A DNA stretch of 64,000 nt from contig NZ_AP022822.1 in NCBI RefSeq assembly GCF_011397115.1, positions 1,787,001 to 1,851,000 on the forward strand, in the 5' to 3' direction. The notes beneath the pieces were generated by a model that saw only the letters and a list, made by a program, of their open reading frames with translations, did no database searches and was not told where the DNA came from. The first letter of the stretch is position 1, and each line of letters starts with the position of its first letter. Below, piece by piece: positions 16,458 to 25,553 of the stretch. The DNA comes from Enterococcus saigonensis (GTDB lineage: Bacteria; Bacillota; Bacilli; Lactobacillales; Enterococcaceae). The translations under genes were made by a program, and so were the position numbers.

Positions 16458-17186
16458 ATGAAAAAAGTGTTAATCGTTGACGATGAACCTTCCATCGTAA
16501 CCTTACTAACCTTCAATTTGGAAAAAGAAGGCTACATCGTAACTTCCGCCACAGATGGCCCCAGCGGGTTAGACTTGGCGTTAACAAAAGACTTTGATTT
16601 TATTATTTTAGATATAATGCTACCAGGAATTGATGGAATTGAAATTACAAAAAGACTGCGACAAGAAAAAAAAGAAACACCCATTTTATTATTAACAGCA
16701 AAAGATGATACTATCGATCGAATTTTAGGGTTAGAAATTGGAGCGGATGACTACCTGACAAAACCCTTTAGTCCACGAGAAGTCTTAGCCCGTATGAAAG
16801 CTATTTTCCGGCGGATACGTCCAGTTGATATTACCCAAGTTGCCAATGAAAAAAATACTGACGATGAGTTAACTGGCGAAATATTACAAATTGGTGCCAT
16901 TAAAGCTGACATGGATAACTATGAAGTCACTGTTAACGATGCGAAAATCTTTTTAACGCCAAAAGAATTTGAATTGCTCGTTTATTTTATGAAGCGAAAA
17001 GATCGCGTAATAGACCGTGATACCCTATTGGATCGAATCTGGAATTTTGATTTTGCTGGACAAAGTCGCATCGTGGACGTTCACGTTTCTCATTTGCGCG
17101 AAAAGATTGAAGCAGATCCTAAAAATCCACGTTATCTTTTAACTGTTCGAGGTTTTGGTTATAAATTTCAGGAGCCCAAAGCATGA
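16458..17186 (+). CDS. phoP: OmpR/PhoB-family response regulator, PhoP-like
   Basis: A 242-residue regulator. The receiver domain has VDDEP at the N-terminus, the phospho-acceptor Asp52 in FIILDIMLPG, and the Lys in LTKPFSP. A winged-helix DNA-binding domain covers about residues 140-240 (LTPKEFELL, VDVHVSHLREKI, VRGFGYKF). It overlaps the histidine kinase gene by 4 nt (ATGA), and the operon converges on pstS, which suggests phosphate control. The assignment as PhoP rests on the PAS-containing kinase partner, the neighbouring pstS and the repeats before pstS. It should not be confused with WalR. Confidence 0.85.
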   Translation: MKKVLIVDDEPSIVTLLTFNLEKEGYIVTSATDGPSGLDLALTKDFDFIILDIMLPGIDGIEITKRLRQEKKETPILLLTAKDDTIDRILGLEIGADDYLTKPFSPREVLARMKAIFRRIRPVDITQVANEKNTDDELTGEILQIGAIKADMDNYEVTVNDAKIFLTPKEFELLVYFMKRKDRVIDRDTLLDRIWNFDFAGQSRIVDVHVSHLREKIEADPKNPRYLLTVRGFGYKFQEPKA

Positions 17187-18919
17187 AAAAACAGCGTGCT
17201 TTAGAATATCTGCTATGGTTAACTACTTTAATTGTTATTTTTGTTGGCGCTTGGCAATTAATTGGTGGTTTTTTTGAACACCAAGTCTTAAGTCAACAAG
17301 AAAATTATTTAGAAAAAAAAGGTAACCTTCTTTTACGAATGGCAAAAGAAACTAATTATAATGAAGCAACGCTCCAACAATTAAGTAAACACTATGTGGA
17401 ACATGCTGATGAACGAGTAACTTACCTAACAGCAAACGGTAAAATTGTCTTTGATACCTTTGATTTCGATCTTTCAGGGACGCGTACGAATCGGCCAGAA
17501 GTAAAAACCGTCTTAGCCGGAGGAAAAATTGGAACTTCATTGCGAAAAAGTGCTACTTTGAAAAAAGAACTGCTTTATGTCGCAATCCCTGTTCGGCAAG
17601 ATAATCATTTGGTTGGTATTTTACGTATTGCAGAAAGCACCACTGCCTTTATGGCTGAGGCAAGTAATGTGAGAAATTCAATTTTAACAGTATATGTAAT
17701 TTTATGCCTCTTCATTACAGTTTTTGTCTTGTATTTTTTACGGCAAAAAAATCGACCTTTAGAAACTTTATTACCTGCTATCAAAAAAATGGTGGCTAAT
17801 CCGACTCGTACCGAAACCATAATGCAGACGACCCCTCATTGGGAAGAACTTTATCAAGCCTTAAATCAATTGAGTGAACAAATGAGTCATACTTATAAAG
17901 CTTATTCGGCAACTGAACGACAGCTTCATACACTTTTAAATGATTTAATGATTGGAATTTTTATTGTCGACAGTGAAAATAGATTAATTATGATGAATTC
18001 TGAAATGAAACGACAATTAGGGTTGTTCCAAAATCTAGCAGAAAAGGTGAATTTTGCCGAAGTTGTTAAAGATCCACAGCTTATTCAATTAATCTATCGT
18101 ATCACACCGGATGCTCCTTTTTTACATGATGAAATTACCTTACATCAAAATGGTGAACGCGTATTAGATGTCGATTTGCGCCTTTTTAACGAGGAACGGC
18201 AGGTTTTAGTTATGTCCTATGATATGACGCAAGTTCGTCAACTAGAAAAAATGCAACAAGACTTTGTTAGTAATGTTTCTCATGAGTTAAAAACACCAGT
18301 TACTTCCCTTATCGGTTTTACCGAAACCTTGTTAGATGGTGCAAAAGACGATCCAGAAACGACAACTGAATTTTTACGTATTATGGAAAAAGATGCCAAA
18401 CGACTCCAAGCCTTAATACAAGATATTATCCAACTTTCCAAAGGGCAGCAAGACTTAGATTATCCCATTCAAGATGTTACGATAGCTGAACTTTTGAAGC
18501 AAATTTTAGAAAGTTATGAAGCTCAAATTCACTCTAAAAATTTAAACATAACTTTAACTGGGGACTCAGCTTTAACTTGGTCTACAAAAGTTGAACTCTT
18601 TTACCCTATTGTTAAGAACTTGATTGAAAATGCAATTAAATATTCACCAGAAAAAAAGAAGATTACTATCACTTATCACGCAGCAGATACATTGACCTTA
18701 TGTGTAACTGACCAAGGAGTTGGCATTGATCTTGATGACCAACAACGGATTTTTGAACGTTTCTACCGCGTAGATAAAGCGCGTGCAAGACAATCTGGAG
18801 GAACAGGTTTAGGCCTCGCAATTGTCAAAGAATCCGTTGAAAAACTTAACGGAAAGGTTCAATTAGAAAGTCATCCTGGCGTAGGATCAACTTTCACCGT
18901 GATATTACCTAAATTATAA
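17183..18919 (+). CDS. phoR: sensor histidine kinase, PhoR-like
   Basis: A 578-residue membrane kinase. Transmembrane segments lie at about residues 10-30 and 165-186, enclosing a 130-residue extracytoplasmic domain. A HAMP-like linker, a PAS domain (about 245-350), the HisKA box with the phospho-acceptor His367 in NVSHELKTP, and an HATPase domain with N, G1 (DQGVGI) and G2 (GGTGLGLAI) boxes follow. This is the architecture of PhoR kinases. It is translationally coupled to the response regulator. Inferred role: phosphate-starvation sensing. Confidence 0.87.
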   Translation: MKKQRALEYLLWLTTLIVIFVGAWQLIGGFFEHQVLSQQENYLEKKGNLLLRMAKETNYNEATLQQLSKHYVEHADERVTYLTANGKIVFDTFDFDLSGTRTNRPEVKTVLAGGKIGTSLRKSATLKKELLYVAIPVRQDNHLVGILRIAESTTAFMAEASNVRNSILTVYVILCLFITVFVLYFLRQKNRPLETLLPAIKKMVANPTRTETIMQTTPHWEELYQALNQLSEQMSHTYKAYSATERQLHTLLNDLMIGIFIVDSENRLIMMNSEMKRQLGLFQNLAEKVNFAEVVKDPQLIQLIYRITPDAPFLHDEITLHQNGERVLDVDLRLFNEERQVLVMSYDMTQVRQLEKMQQDFVSNVSHELKTPVTSLIGFTETLLDGAKDDPETTTEFLRIMEKDAKRLQALIQDIIQLSKGQQDLDYPIQDVTIAELLKQILESYEAQIHSKNLNITLTGDSALTWSTKVELFYPIVKNLIENAIKYSPEKKKITITYHAADTLTLCVTDQGVGIDLDDQQRIFERFYRVDKARARQSGGTGLGLAIVKESVEKLNGKVQLESHPGVGSTFTVILPKL

Positions 18920-18938
18920 GACAATAAGATTCAACCTT

Positions 18939-18984
18939 AAAAAAGCAATTTTCTACTAATCCTCTCGTAGAAAATTGCTTTTTT
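18939..18984. terminator. bidirectional terminator between phoR and pstS
   Basis: An 18-bp perfect stem (AAAAAAGCAATTTTCTAC and complement) with a 10-nt loop gives T runs on both strands, so it serves both convergent genes. Confidence 0.92.
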
Positions 18985-19009
18985 ATCGTGTCATATCAGA
19001 AAAATTTTT

Positions 19010-19891
19010 TTATTTATCCGTAACTTTTCCGTCAACCGAACGTTCAATTCTCATGGTTGTAATCGGCAAATATCCCAACTCTTTAACAGGGCCGTTTTGG
19101 ATTTCATCTGTTAGTAGATAATCCAAAAATTTTTTTACTTCTTTATCTGGTTCACCTTTTGTATACATATGTTCGTAAGACCAAATTTTCCATTTATTTG
19201 TTTCGATATTTTCCGTCGTTGGCGACACATTATCGACAGAAAGCTCCTGTAAACTTTCATCGATGTAGGATAAAGCCAAATAACTGATAGCTCCTGGTGT
19301 TTCTGCAACAATCTTTTTCACAGTTCCTGAAGAATCTTGCTCTTGTGACTGCACGGGTGTTGCACCATTTAGTCCCCATTTTTCAAAAGTTGCTCTTGTA
19401 CCACTTCCAGATGCGCGATTTACAACAGCAATTTTTTCATCTTTGCCACCAACTTGCTTCCAATTGGTAATTTTGCCGGTAAAGATATCAATTAATTGCT
19501 GTTGTGTAACATTTTTAATTGCAACATCTTTATTCACAACTGGCGCCATTGCTACTACCGCTACTTTATGATCTACAAGTTCTTTTGCATTCACACCATC
19601 TTTTTCTTCTGCAAAAACATCGGAATTACCAATTGTTACTGCTCCTGCGGAAACTTGACTTAGTCCAGTACCACTGCCGCCACCTTGAATCGTAATTTGA
19701 TAATTGGGGTTTTTACCAGTAAAACTATCTTTGGCAGCTTCTACTAATGGTTGTAAGGCTGTTGAGCCTACTGCGGTAATTTTAGTACCGTCTGTTTTAT
19801 TTTCCTCTCCGGTTTTTGCACTACTATTCCCACAGGCTGCCAATAATAAACTTGCTGCCACTGCAGTTGCTACTAAATAAACTTTTTTCAC
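19010..19891 (-). CDS. pstS: phosphate-binding lipoprotein PstS
   Basis: A 293-residue lipoprotein that binds phosphate outside the membrane. Signal peptide with lipobox LLAAC, Cys at residue 20. Phosphate-binding motifs are AVGSTALQPL, GGGSGTGL and NRASGSGTRATF. The frame opens at a GTG at 19900, but AGGAG lies 8 nt before a second GTG at 19891 that gives the normal VKKVYLVATAV signal peptide, so I use that. No pstC, pstA, pstB or phoU is adjacent; either they lie elsewhere or this is an extra copy. Upstream TTTACA-like repeats suggest control by the neighbouring PhoPR. Confidence 0.93.
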   Translation of the reverse strand: MKKVYLVATAVAASLLLAACGNSSAKTGEENKTDGTKITAVGSTALQPLVEAAKDSFTGKNPNYQITIQGGGSGTGLSQVSAGAVTIGNSDVFAEEKDGVNAKELVDHKVAVVAMAPVVNKDVAIKNVTQQQLIDIFTGKITNWKQVGGKDEKIAVVNRASGSGTRATFEKWGLNGATPVQSQEQDSSGTVKKIVAETPGAISYLALSYIDESLQELSVDNVSPTTENIETNKWKIWSYEHMYTKGEPDKEVKKFLDYLLTDEIQNGPVKELGYLPITTMRIERSVDGKVTDK

Positions 19892-19922
19892 GTTTTCCAC
19901 TCCTATCTTTGATTACAAACTC

Positions 19923-19997
19923 AGTTTACACAACCTTTGTAAACTTGAGATAAGTAGTGTGTAAAGATTTTATCAAGTTCTGTAAAATTTAAGTAAA
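19923..19997 (-). promoter_or_regulatory. candidate Pho box array and promoter of pstS
   Basis: On the minus strand TTTACA or close variants begin at 19997 (TTTACT), 19986, 19965 and 19943, with weaker TGATAA (19975) and TTATCT (19953) between. Most steps are 11 or 22 nt, one is 21. PhoP boxes are tandem TT(A/T)ACA direct repeats with about 11-nt period, so this fits. A -10-like TAAACT is at 19923-19928 without a good -35, as expected for an activated promoter. Confidence 0.6.
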
Positions 19998-20089
19998 CGA
20001 AATTTTACCAAGCTTATTTCACCCTGATCAGAAGAAAAAGGAATATAATGAGATAGAAAAAATAATAGTGTTACACAAGAAGGGAATTG

Positions 20090-20299
20090 ATGATTATGTT
20101 AGAAATTCATTACGTTGTAGCCGGTTCAAAAGAAGAAGTAAAGAAATATGATAAAGCCAGTGATTTTGTGGGCGCCCAATATAAAGAAGTACCTGACTTA
20201 CAAGATAACTACCACGTAACAAAAGTATTATTAGCTGGTAAAGAAATTGAATTAGATGACAAAACGATTGGCGGTTTATTCAATTATTTAAATAAATAG
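20090..20299 (+). CDS. small DUF4649-like protein
   Basis: A 69-residue soluble protein beginning MIMLEIHYVVAGS. The pattern of short beta strands and the VLLAGKEIELDD segment resemble DUF4649 proteins of streptococci and enterococci, but I am not certain. GAAGGG lies 5 nt before the first ATG (20090). The ATG at 20096 is an alternative start. It lies downstream of the intergenic region shared with pstS and ends at a perfect terminator. Function unknown. Confidence 0.6.
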   Translation: MIMLEIHYVVAGSKEEVKKYDKASDFVGAQYKEVPDLQDNYHVTKVLLAGKEIELDDKTIGGLFNYLNK

Positions 20300-20319
20300 T
20301 TGAACTTAATAAAATTCAT

Positions 20320-20363
20320 AAAAAAAAAACCACTTATGAAAATTTCATAAGTGGTTTTTTTTT
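20320..20363. terminator. bidirectional terminator
   Basis: CCACTTATGAAA / TTTCATAAGTGG stem flanked by nine A and nine T, so it works for both convergent genes. Confidence 0.93.
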
Positions 20364-20370
20364 ACTGTGT

Positions 20371-20679
20371 TTAAAAGTTAAAAACAATAAAGGCATATAG
20401 TAAAAAGAGTGTCAACAGGATCACCAAGATATTCTCCCGCCGATCATGTTTCGGATGTATTAATGCATATAACCGTTCCGTACGGCTTTGATTTTTATAC
20501 AACAAAAAATGCACAAGGGTATAAATAATTCCACCTGCCAAAAAAAGTAAAAAAAAGCGAACAAAGTGTTGCATGCCAGTTGCTAGCATCATGACCATTG
20601 TCGGTATAAAAAGCAACTGTTCAAAAAAGATAATTCCTTGACGATAATGACGAAAAAACTCGGTTATAGCATATTTCAT
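20371..20679 (-). CDS. small integral membrane protein, unknown function
   Basis: A 102-residue protein with three hydrophobic segments (about residues 22-35, 40-60 and 83-100) and a basic stretch (KNQSRTERLYALIHPKHDRREN) between the last two. I choose ATG 20679, which has AGAAGG 7 nt upstream. The frame is open for seven more codons. No family is recognised. Confidence 0.6.
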   Translation of the reverse strand: MKYAITEFFRHYRQGIIFFEQLLFIPTMVMMLATGMQHFVRFFLLFLAGGIIYTLVHFLLYKNQSRTERLYALIHPKHDRRENILVILLTLFLLYAFIVFNF

Positions 20680-20734
20680 CCCACAGCCTTCTTTCATCAA
20701 ATCATTTTTTTACTTCTAATCTATTTTACATTAG

Positions 20735-20763
20735 TTTACTTCTCTAATAATACTCGATATAAT
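20735..20763 (+). promoter_or_regulatory. sigma-A promoter
   Basis: -35 TTTACT (20735-20740), 17-nt spacer, perfect -10 TATAAT (20758-20763). It drives the unknown gene at 20820. Confidence 0.75.
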
Positions 20764-20819
20764 TAAATTAAAATTAACTGAAAATAAGATTGCAAAAAAA
20801 TTTGAAAGTAGGTGTTCTG

Positions 20820-21671
20820 ATGCACTTAAGTAAAGAACAAACCACACGTCTTTTAGAACAAATGGACTTTGTAACCTTCCAAGAAAAAGTCACGCAATAT
20901 TTTGATGGTGAAGAAGTCGATTTTTCAGTCTATTATCTTCGAAATCGAAAAAATGGTTCGATTTTAGCAACAATGCCAAAATATGTTTATGCATCAGAAG
21001 AAGAAGGCGTGGGCAATCGCTATATCATGGGATACGCTAGTATTTTGTGGGAACAATTTGCACCAGTAGATAAAGAAGATTTTGTTGCACGCCACATCAA
21101 AGCATTTTTCGATCAAAATAGTTACTTACCAAAAAACTATCAGGCGATGATTGCTGATATTGCATTAGGAGCAAAATATCGTTTCTTTTTATTAGAACCG
21201 TTATTGCGTGATTTACAAACATGGGCAGTAAAAAAAGCACAAGCACTCCAAAATAAAAAACGTTATGGCTCTTCAATACTAAAAGAACTCGTACATCTAC
21301 CGAATAATCAATTTGAAAATCTCTGTATCCATCACTTTGTTACGGAATATCATTATAATCAGCTAAAACTTTTGTTAGAAGATTTACCTATCTGCTTTTT
21401 GAATCCTGATTACGAACTTATCAACTATGGCTATGCAGTAGAATTTTGGCTCCACTACTCAGGTGAAGATACGAGCGTCAATTTGGAAGAAGAACTATAC
21501 GCCTTCACTACCTCTGTTTTAAACAACGAAAGCAACTATCACAATCGCTTTTTATCAACCGTGAGTATGCGCCAAGAATTGACAGAAGAGGTTTTATTAA
21601 AAGTTAACGACTTAATCAATGAATTAGAATATTGGGCTTTACGACGCTTGATGCGAAAAGTAGAAATTTAA
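20820..21671 (+). CDS. hypothetical cytoplasmic protein
   Basis: A 283-residue, soluble, probably mostly helical protein rich in Leu, Tyr and acidic residues. It has no signal peptide, membrane segment or catalytic motif I can name. The ATG at 20820 has AGGTG 5 nt upstream. An in-frame TTG ten codons earlier is unlikely. It has a near-perfect promoter and ordinary codon use, so it is a real gene of a family I do not recognise. It stands alone, convergent with the aminotransferase gene. Confidence 0.65.
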   Translation: MHLSKEQTTRLLEQMDFVTFQEKVTQYFDGEEVDFSVYYLRNRKNGSILATMPKYVYASEEEGVGNRYIMGYASILWEQFAPVDKEDFVARHIKAFFDQNSYLPKNYQAMIADIALGAKYRFFLLEPLLRDLQTWAVKKAQALQNKKRYGSSILKELVHLPNNQFENLCIHHFVTEYHYNQLKLLLEDLPICFLNPDYELINYGYAVEFWLHYSGEDTSVNLEEELYAFTTSVLNNESNYHNRFLSTVSMRQELTEEVLLKVNDLINELEYWALRRLMRKVEI

Positions 21672-21703
21672 AAAATTCAAAATAAATTTACTTGCCTTAC
21701 TAT

Positions 21704-22867
21704 TTATTTCTCTAAATAAGCAGTAAGGCGTTTCATTGCTTCTTCTAATTTTTCCATACTTGCAGCATAACTCAAGCGGATATATCCCTCAGCTTCTTTT
21801 CCAAAAGCAACACCTGGAATCACAGCCAGTTTAGCTTTTTGTGCTAAATCCACACAGAATTTCATCGAATCTTGTTCCAAATGATCAGGAATCTTGGCAA
21901 AAAGATAAAAAGCACCTGATGGTTTTGCTACTTTAAATCCCAATGCTGTCATTTTTTCATATAAGAAATCACGTCGCAAACGATATTCTTCCTTCATGAT
22001 TAAACCATCATCAATTCCTTCAATTAAAGCATGTACGGCGGCTTTTTGTGAAATTGTGGAAGCAGCTGTTACTAAATATTGGTGAACTTTGATAATTTCT
22101 TTTGTGAGTTCTTTTGGCGCAAAAATAAAACCAATTCGCCAACCGGTCATCGCATGAGATTTTGATAGGCCGTTAATTAAAATTGTTTGGTCTCGTATGA
22201 ATTCGGCAATCGAAATATGTTCGTCATCATAAGTAAGCTCACTGTAAATTTCATCGCTAATTACAAATACAGGGTATTTTTTCAACACATTGGCCAAAGC
22301 TTTAACTTGTTCTTTTGAATAAGTAACGCCTGTTGGATTACTTGGGTAATTCAAAATTACAGCTTTAACCGCATCTCCATGAACAATTAAATGCTCTTCT
22401 AAAACTTCTGGGGTTAAAACAAAACCATCGGCAGTTGTATCCATATAAATAGGTTTTGCTGCTGCTAGCGTAATAACTGGTTCATAACCAGGATATATTG
22501 GCGCTGGCAATAAGACCTTGTCTCCAGGATTTAAGATAGCTAATAATGAAGCTGAAATTGCCTCAGTAGCACCAATTGTCACTAGAACTTCTGAATGATA
22601 ATCATAAGCGACATGGTATTTTTGCTTTAAAAAAAAAGCAGCGGCTTCTCTAACATCAGCTAAACCAGACATACCTGTATAATGACTAAAATTTTGCTCA
22701 ATGGCATCTTTGCCAGCTGCTTTGACATGATCTGGCGTATTAAAATCTGGTTCACCTAAAGTCAATTTTAAAATATCCTCAATGCCTGAAACTTTTTCGT
22801 CAAATTGTCGGATTAAAGAAACTGCAATCTGATAAACTTGTTTATTAAATCGTTGTGTTAAATCCAT
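21704..22867 (-). CDS. PLP-dependent class I aminotransferase (aromatic/PatA-like)
   Basis: A 387-residue fold-type I aminotransferase. Visible features: the substrate-arm YTGMSG motif, NYPSNPTG (about residue 165), SDEIYSEL, the PLP lysine in INGLSKSHAMTGWR, and the carboxylate-binding Arg in GYIRLSYA. It resembles AraT/PatA enzymes that move amino groups between aromatic, branched or acetylated diamino acids and 2-oxoglutarate. The exact substrate is unclear. The start (MDLTQRFN) has AGGAGTGGAG upstream. It is monocistronic. Confidence 0.88.
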   Translation of the reverse strand: MDLTQRFNKQVYQIAVSLIRQFDEKVSGIEDILKLTLGEPDFNTPDHVKAAGKDAIEQNFSHYTGMSGLADVREAAAFFLKQKYHVAYDYHSEVLVTIGATEAISASLLAILNPGDKVLLPAPIYPGYEPVITLAAAKPIYMDTTADGFVLTPEVLEEHLIVHGDAVKAVILNYPSNPTGVTYSKEQVKALANVLKKYPVFVISDEIYSELTYDDEHISIAEFIRDQTILINGLSKSHAMTGWRIGFIFAPKELTKEIIKVHQYLVTAASTISQKAAVHALIEGIDDGLIMKEEYRLRRDFLYEKMTALGFKVAKPSGAFYLFAKIPDHLEQDSMKFCVDLAQKAKLAVIPGVAFGKEAEGYIRLSYAASMEKLEEAMKRLTAYLEK

Positions 22868-22918
22868 TTTCTCCACTCCTTTTATAAATATGATGTATGC
22901 AATCACGTTTTATGTTTT

Positions 22919-22948
22919 ATCCTACCATAAAATAAAAAAAAGCGGCAA
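22919..22948 (-). promoter_or_regulatory. promoter of the aminotransferase gene
   Basis: -35 TTGCCG (22943-22948), 18-nt spacer, -10 TAGGAT (22919-22924) preceded by TGG, an extended -10 feature. Confidence 0.5.
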
Positions 22949-22990
22949 TGAAATTTTCAACAAACCCAAATTGTTACGTTTAACAAAAGA

Positions 22991-23032
22991 AAAACCACTT
23001 TAAAACCTGAAAACAAGTTTTAAAGTGGTTTT
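22991..23032 (-). terminator. terminator of queH
   Basis: 16-bp perfect stem AAAACCACTTTAAAAC and its complement, 10-nt loop, ending in GGTTTTTC on the minus strand. Confidence 0.88.
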
Positions 23033-23061
23033 TAATACAAAATATTTTTTAAATTCTATGC

Positions 23062-23793
23062 TCAATGTGTTAACTCTGTCTGCTGTGCTAAATATGCTTT
23101 TGCTTCTTTGTTCACTGCTTTTAAATCTACACCTTGTTGTTTGGCAGCAAATACACAACCACAATAGCATTGGCGAAAGACATCGTATTCTTTACACATC
23201 TGAATCGAACGCTCATATCCTTTATTCTTTTTAAAATCACTTGGAAGATAATTCACACTGTAAATCTTTTGAATATCCATTCCAATTTGATTGATTAACT
23301 GGGCATTTTTCTTAGGAGAAATAGTGAGTGCACTGCCAAAATAATCATAGCCTAAATTTAGAGCCTCTTTTGCAACTAAATCTAAGCGCATTTGAAAACA
23401 AGCTGTACATCTTTTTCCGCCTTCTGGCTCATCTTGTAAATGATTTTCCTTTATAATAGCTAAAAATTCATTAGGTTTATAGTCTGCGGCAATAAAACCG
23501 ACTGTTGCACCTGTCTTTTCATTAAAATCTTCCACAAATTTCTTTTGAACTAACAACCGGCGTTCATATTCACTTTTAGGATGAATATTCGAATTAGCAA
23601 AATAAATGGTAACTTCAGCATATTGCGTTAAAAACTCTAAGGTATAAGTACTACAAGGTGCACAACAGCTGTGAATCAAAATTGTTGGTCGACTATTTTC
23701 TTCTTCCCAACGTGTAATCATTTTTCGTAAAACATAGTCATAGTTGATTTTTTGATTCTTCATTTTATCTAAAAATTGATTGGCTTCAATCAT
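23062..23793 (-). CDS. queH: epoxyqueuosine reductase QueH
   Basis: A 243-residue DUF208 protein that performs the last step of queuosine synthesis in tRNA, reducing epoxyqueuosine. Characteristic cysteines are present: HSCCAPC near residue 42, GGKRCTACFQMR in the middle, and RQCYCGC near residue 210. These form the metal/[4Fe-4S] centre. It is the non-homologous alternative to QueG. AAGGAGATCTCC precedes the ATG. No other queuosine genes are nearby. Confidence 0.93.
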   Translation of the reverse strand: MIEANQFLDKMKNQKINYDYVLRKMITRWEEENSRPTILIHSCCAPCSTYTLEFLTQYAEVTIYFANSNIHPKSEYERRLLVQKKFVEDFNEKTGATVGFIAADYKPNEFLAIIKENHLQDEPEGGKRCTACFQMRLDLVAKEALNLGYDYFGSALTISPKKNAQLINQIGMDIQKIYSVNYLPSDFKKNKGYERSIQMCKEYDVFRQCYCGCVFAAKQQGVDLKAVNKEAKAYLAQQTELTH

Positions 23794-24000
23794 ATGGAGA
23801 TCTCCTTACTTATTTGATAACAATTATAATTTCTACTCGATTTTTTTAATAAGTGCTTATTTGAGTTCAAAATATAACGTTCAATTTAATATAATCTTTG
23901 TTTTAGCAATAAAATCTAAAAAATAAAAAACGTTCTGTTTCATTTGAAAAAGAAAAAAATAAGAATTTTTTCACTTTCAAAAAAACTTATTTAAATAACG

Positions 24001-24029
24001 TTGTTTTTATCATTTTTAGTCCATAAAAT
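24001..24029 (+). promoter_or_regulatory. promoter of the small membrane protein gene
   Basis: -35 TTGTTT (24001-24006), 17-nt spacer, -10 TAAAAT (24024-24029). The rest of the 300-nt gap from 23794 is AT-rich and shows nothing else. Confidence 0.5.
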
Positions 24030-24092
24030 GAATTAAAGCTAAAAAAGTTACTGTCCCTTGCTGCTAATTCATCTTAAACTAGGAGGTGCCTG

Positions 24093-24449
24093 ATGTCAAA
24101 AGCATTTTTGAAACTACCTGTAATGTTTTTTACGATTCCTTTTGTTTACTTATCTTTGTTGCTTGATACATATTTTCACTCAATGTTTGGTTTTTTAGTG
24201 ACGCTACTTTTTTCTCTTGGCGTAGGTTTTTATTTTAAGGCCTGTGATCAACTACCACTCTGGCTAATTGGCAATGTACTCTCAACTGTTTTTTCTATCC
24301 TTTTACAAAATCAACATCCTGAATGGCATTTTTTCTATCAACCTTTTAATCCAGCATTTTTAGTACTACTTTTGTCGGTTCTTTATTTAATTCCACAAAT
24401 TATTGGGATTATCTGGGCTACTAGTTTAAAAGTTCATTTGTCAAAATAA
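24093..24449 (+). CDS. small integral membrane protein, unknown function
   Basis: A 118-residue, very hydrophobic protein with four predicted membrane segments (about residues 8-25, 29-47, 55-70 and 88-110). AGGAGG lies 6 nt before the ATG, which with the promoter and terminator makes the gene credible. I do not recognise a family. Confidence 0.65.
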   Translation: MSKAFLKLPVMFFTIPFVYLSLLLDTYFHSMFGFLVTLLFSLGVGFYFKACDQLPLWLIGNVLSTVFSILLQNQHPEWHFFYQPFNPAFLVLLLSVLYLIPQIIGIIWATSLKVHLSK

Positions 24450-24481
24450 AAAATGACCTCCTGAGATAGGAGGTCATTTTC
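24449..24481. terminator. bidirectional terminator
   Basis: AAAATGACCTCCT / AGGAGGTCATTTT stem with a GAGAT loop, between the small membrane gene and the MFS pseudogene. Confidence 0.88.
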
Positions 24482-24484
24482 TAT

Positions 24485-25553
24485 CTAGTCTTCGCAATTC
24501 ATTATTTTTTCTAATTGGCTGGTAGATTTCTTTTTATTTTCACGAAAGATTAAAATAATGGCAAGCAAAACAATACCCGCACCAAAAAGCGGCGTATAAG
24601 AAATAGCTAATTTTCCTGTAACTTGGGCGCCAATTGTTGAACCTATCGCAATGCCCACATTAAATGCCGCAATATTAAAGGAAGATGCTAAGGTAATATC
24701 TTGTGGCACTAATTTTTCAGCTAACTCAACAACATACAACTGCAATCCAGGTACATTCATAAAGGCGAAAAGACCCAACAGCAATGTTGCCACTAATCCT
24801 AAAATACTATTGTTTATCTCAATAGCAATAAATAAAAACAATAGAGCAGCCACTAAAAAGCCAAACATTTTGCGCAATGAATTTAATGGATCGATATTTG
24901 CTAACTGCCCGCCAATAGTATTACTAATAGCCACCCATCACGCCGTAAATGATCAAGATAACTACAACAGCGCTAGCTGAAAAACCAAAATTATTTAAAA
25001 TTGGCGAAAGATACGTGTACGCAGCAAAAGTTTCACCGTAACCAAGAGCAGTTATTAAAAAGGAAACTACTAGTGGTTTGGACGTTGTGATTCGTCCAAA
25101 GCCCCTCAAATTGACTTTACCTGGAACTGGTAATTGACGTGGAATTAAGAAAATACTCGCAATTAAGCCGACTAAGCCAATTACTGCAATAAAAATAAAA
25201 GACATTTTCCAAGAAGTCTGTTGACCAATAAAAGTCCCTAAAGGTACACCCGTAACAGTTGCCACTGTCAAACCAGTAAACATGATTGCAATTGCACTGG
25301 CACGACGGGTTGGTATGACTACATCAGCTGCAATAATAGTCAACACAGACATAAAAATGCCATGCGCCAGCGCGGCTAAAATACGACCTATTAACAAAAG
25401 AACGAAGGTTGGCGCAAAGGCTGCTAATAAATTTTCACTAACAAATACTATCATAATTCCAATCATCAACCACCTCTGATTCCATTTCCTTGTTAGCACG
25501 GTTAGTAAAGGTGCTCTGATGGTCCCCCTTATTGGTGGAAAATGGAAACCCAT
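24485..25553 (-). pseudogene. MFS drug-efflux transporter, frameshifted and N-terminally truncated
   Basis: Two minus-strand frames together make most of a 12-segment DHA1-type transporter. The C-terminal part (24485-24942) holds AISNTIGGQLA and the last four membrane segments. The N-terminal part (up to about 25515) holds LLIGRILAALAHGIFM and TVATVTGVPLGTFIG. They are joined at 24934-24936, where a GGG run has one base too many: removing one G restores VMVAISNTIGG. MFS similarity begins only at about 25515, so the first 40-50 residues and the start are missing, lost in a fusion with the HxlR remnant. Not expected to be functional. Confidence 0.85.

Noticed and set aside
21694..21729. GCCTTACT / AGTAAGGC hairpin at the end of the aminotransferase gene considered as terminator
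   Set aside because: No T run follows on either strand, and it spans the stop codon.
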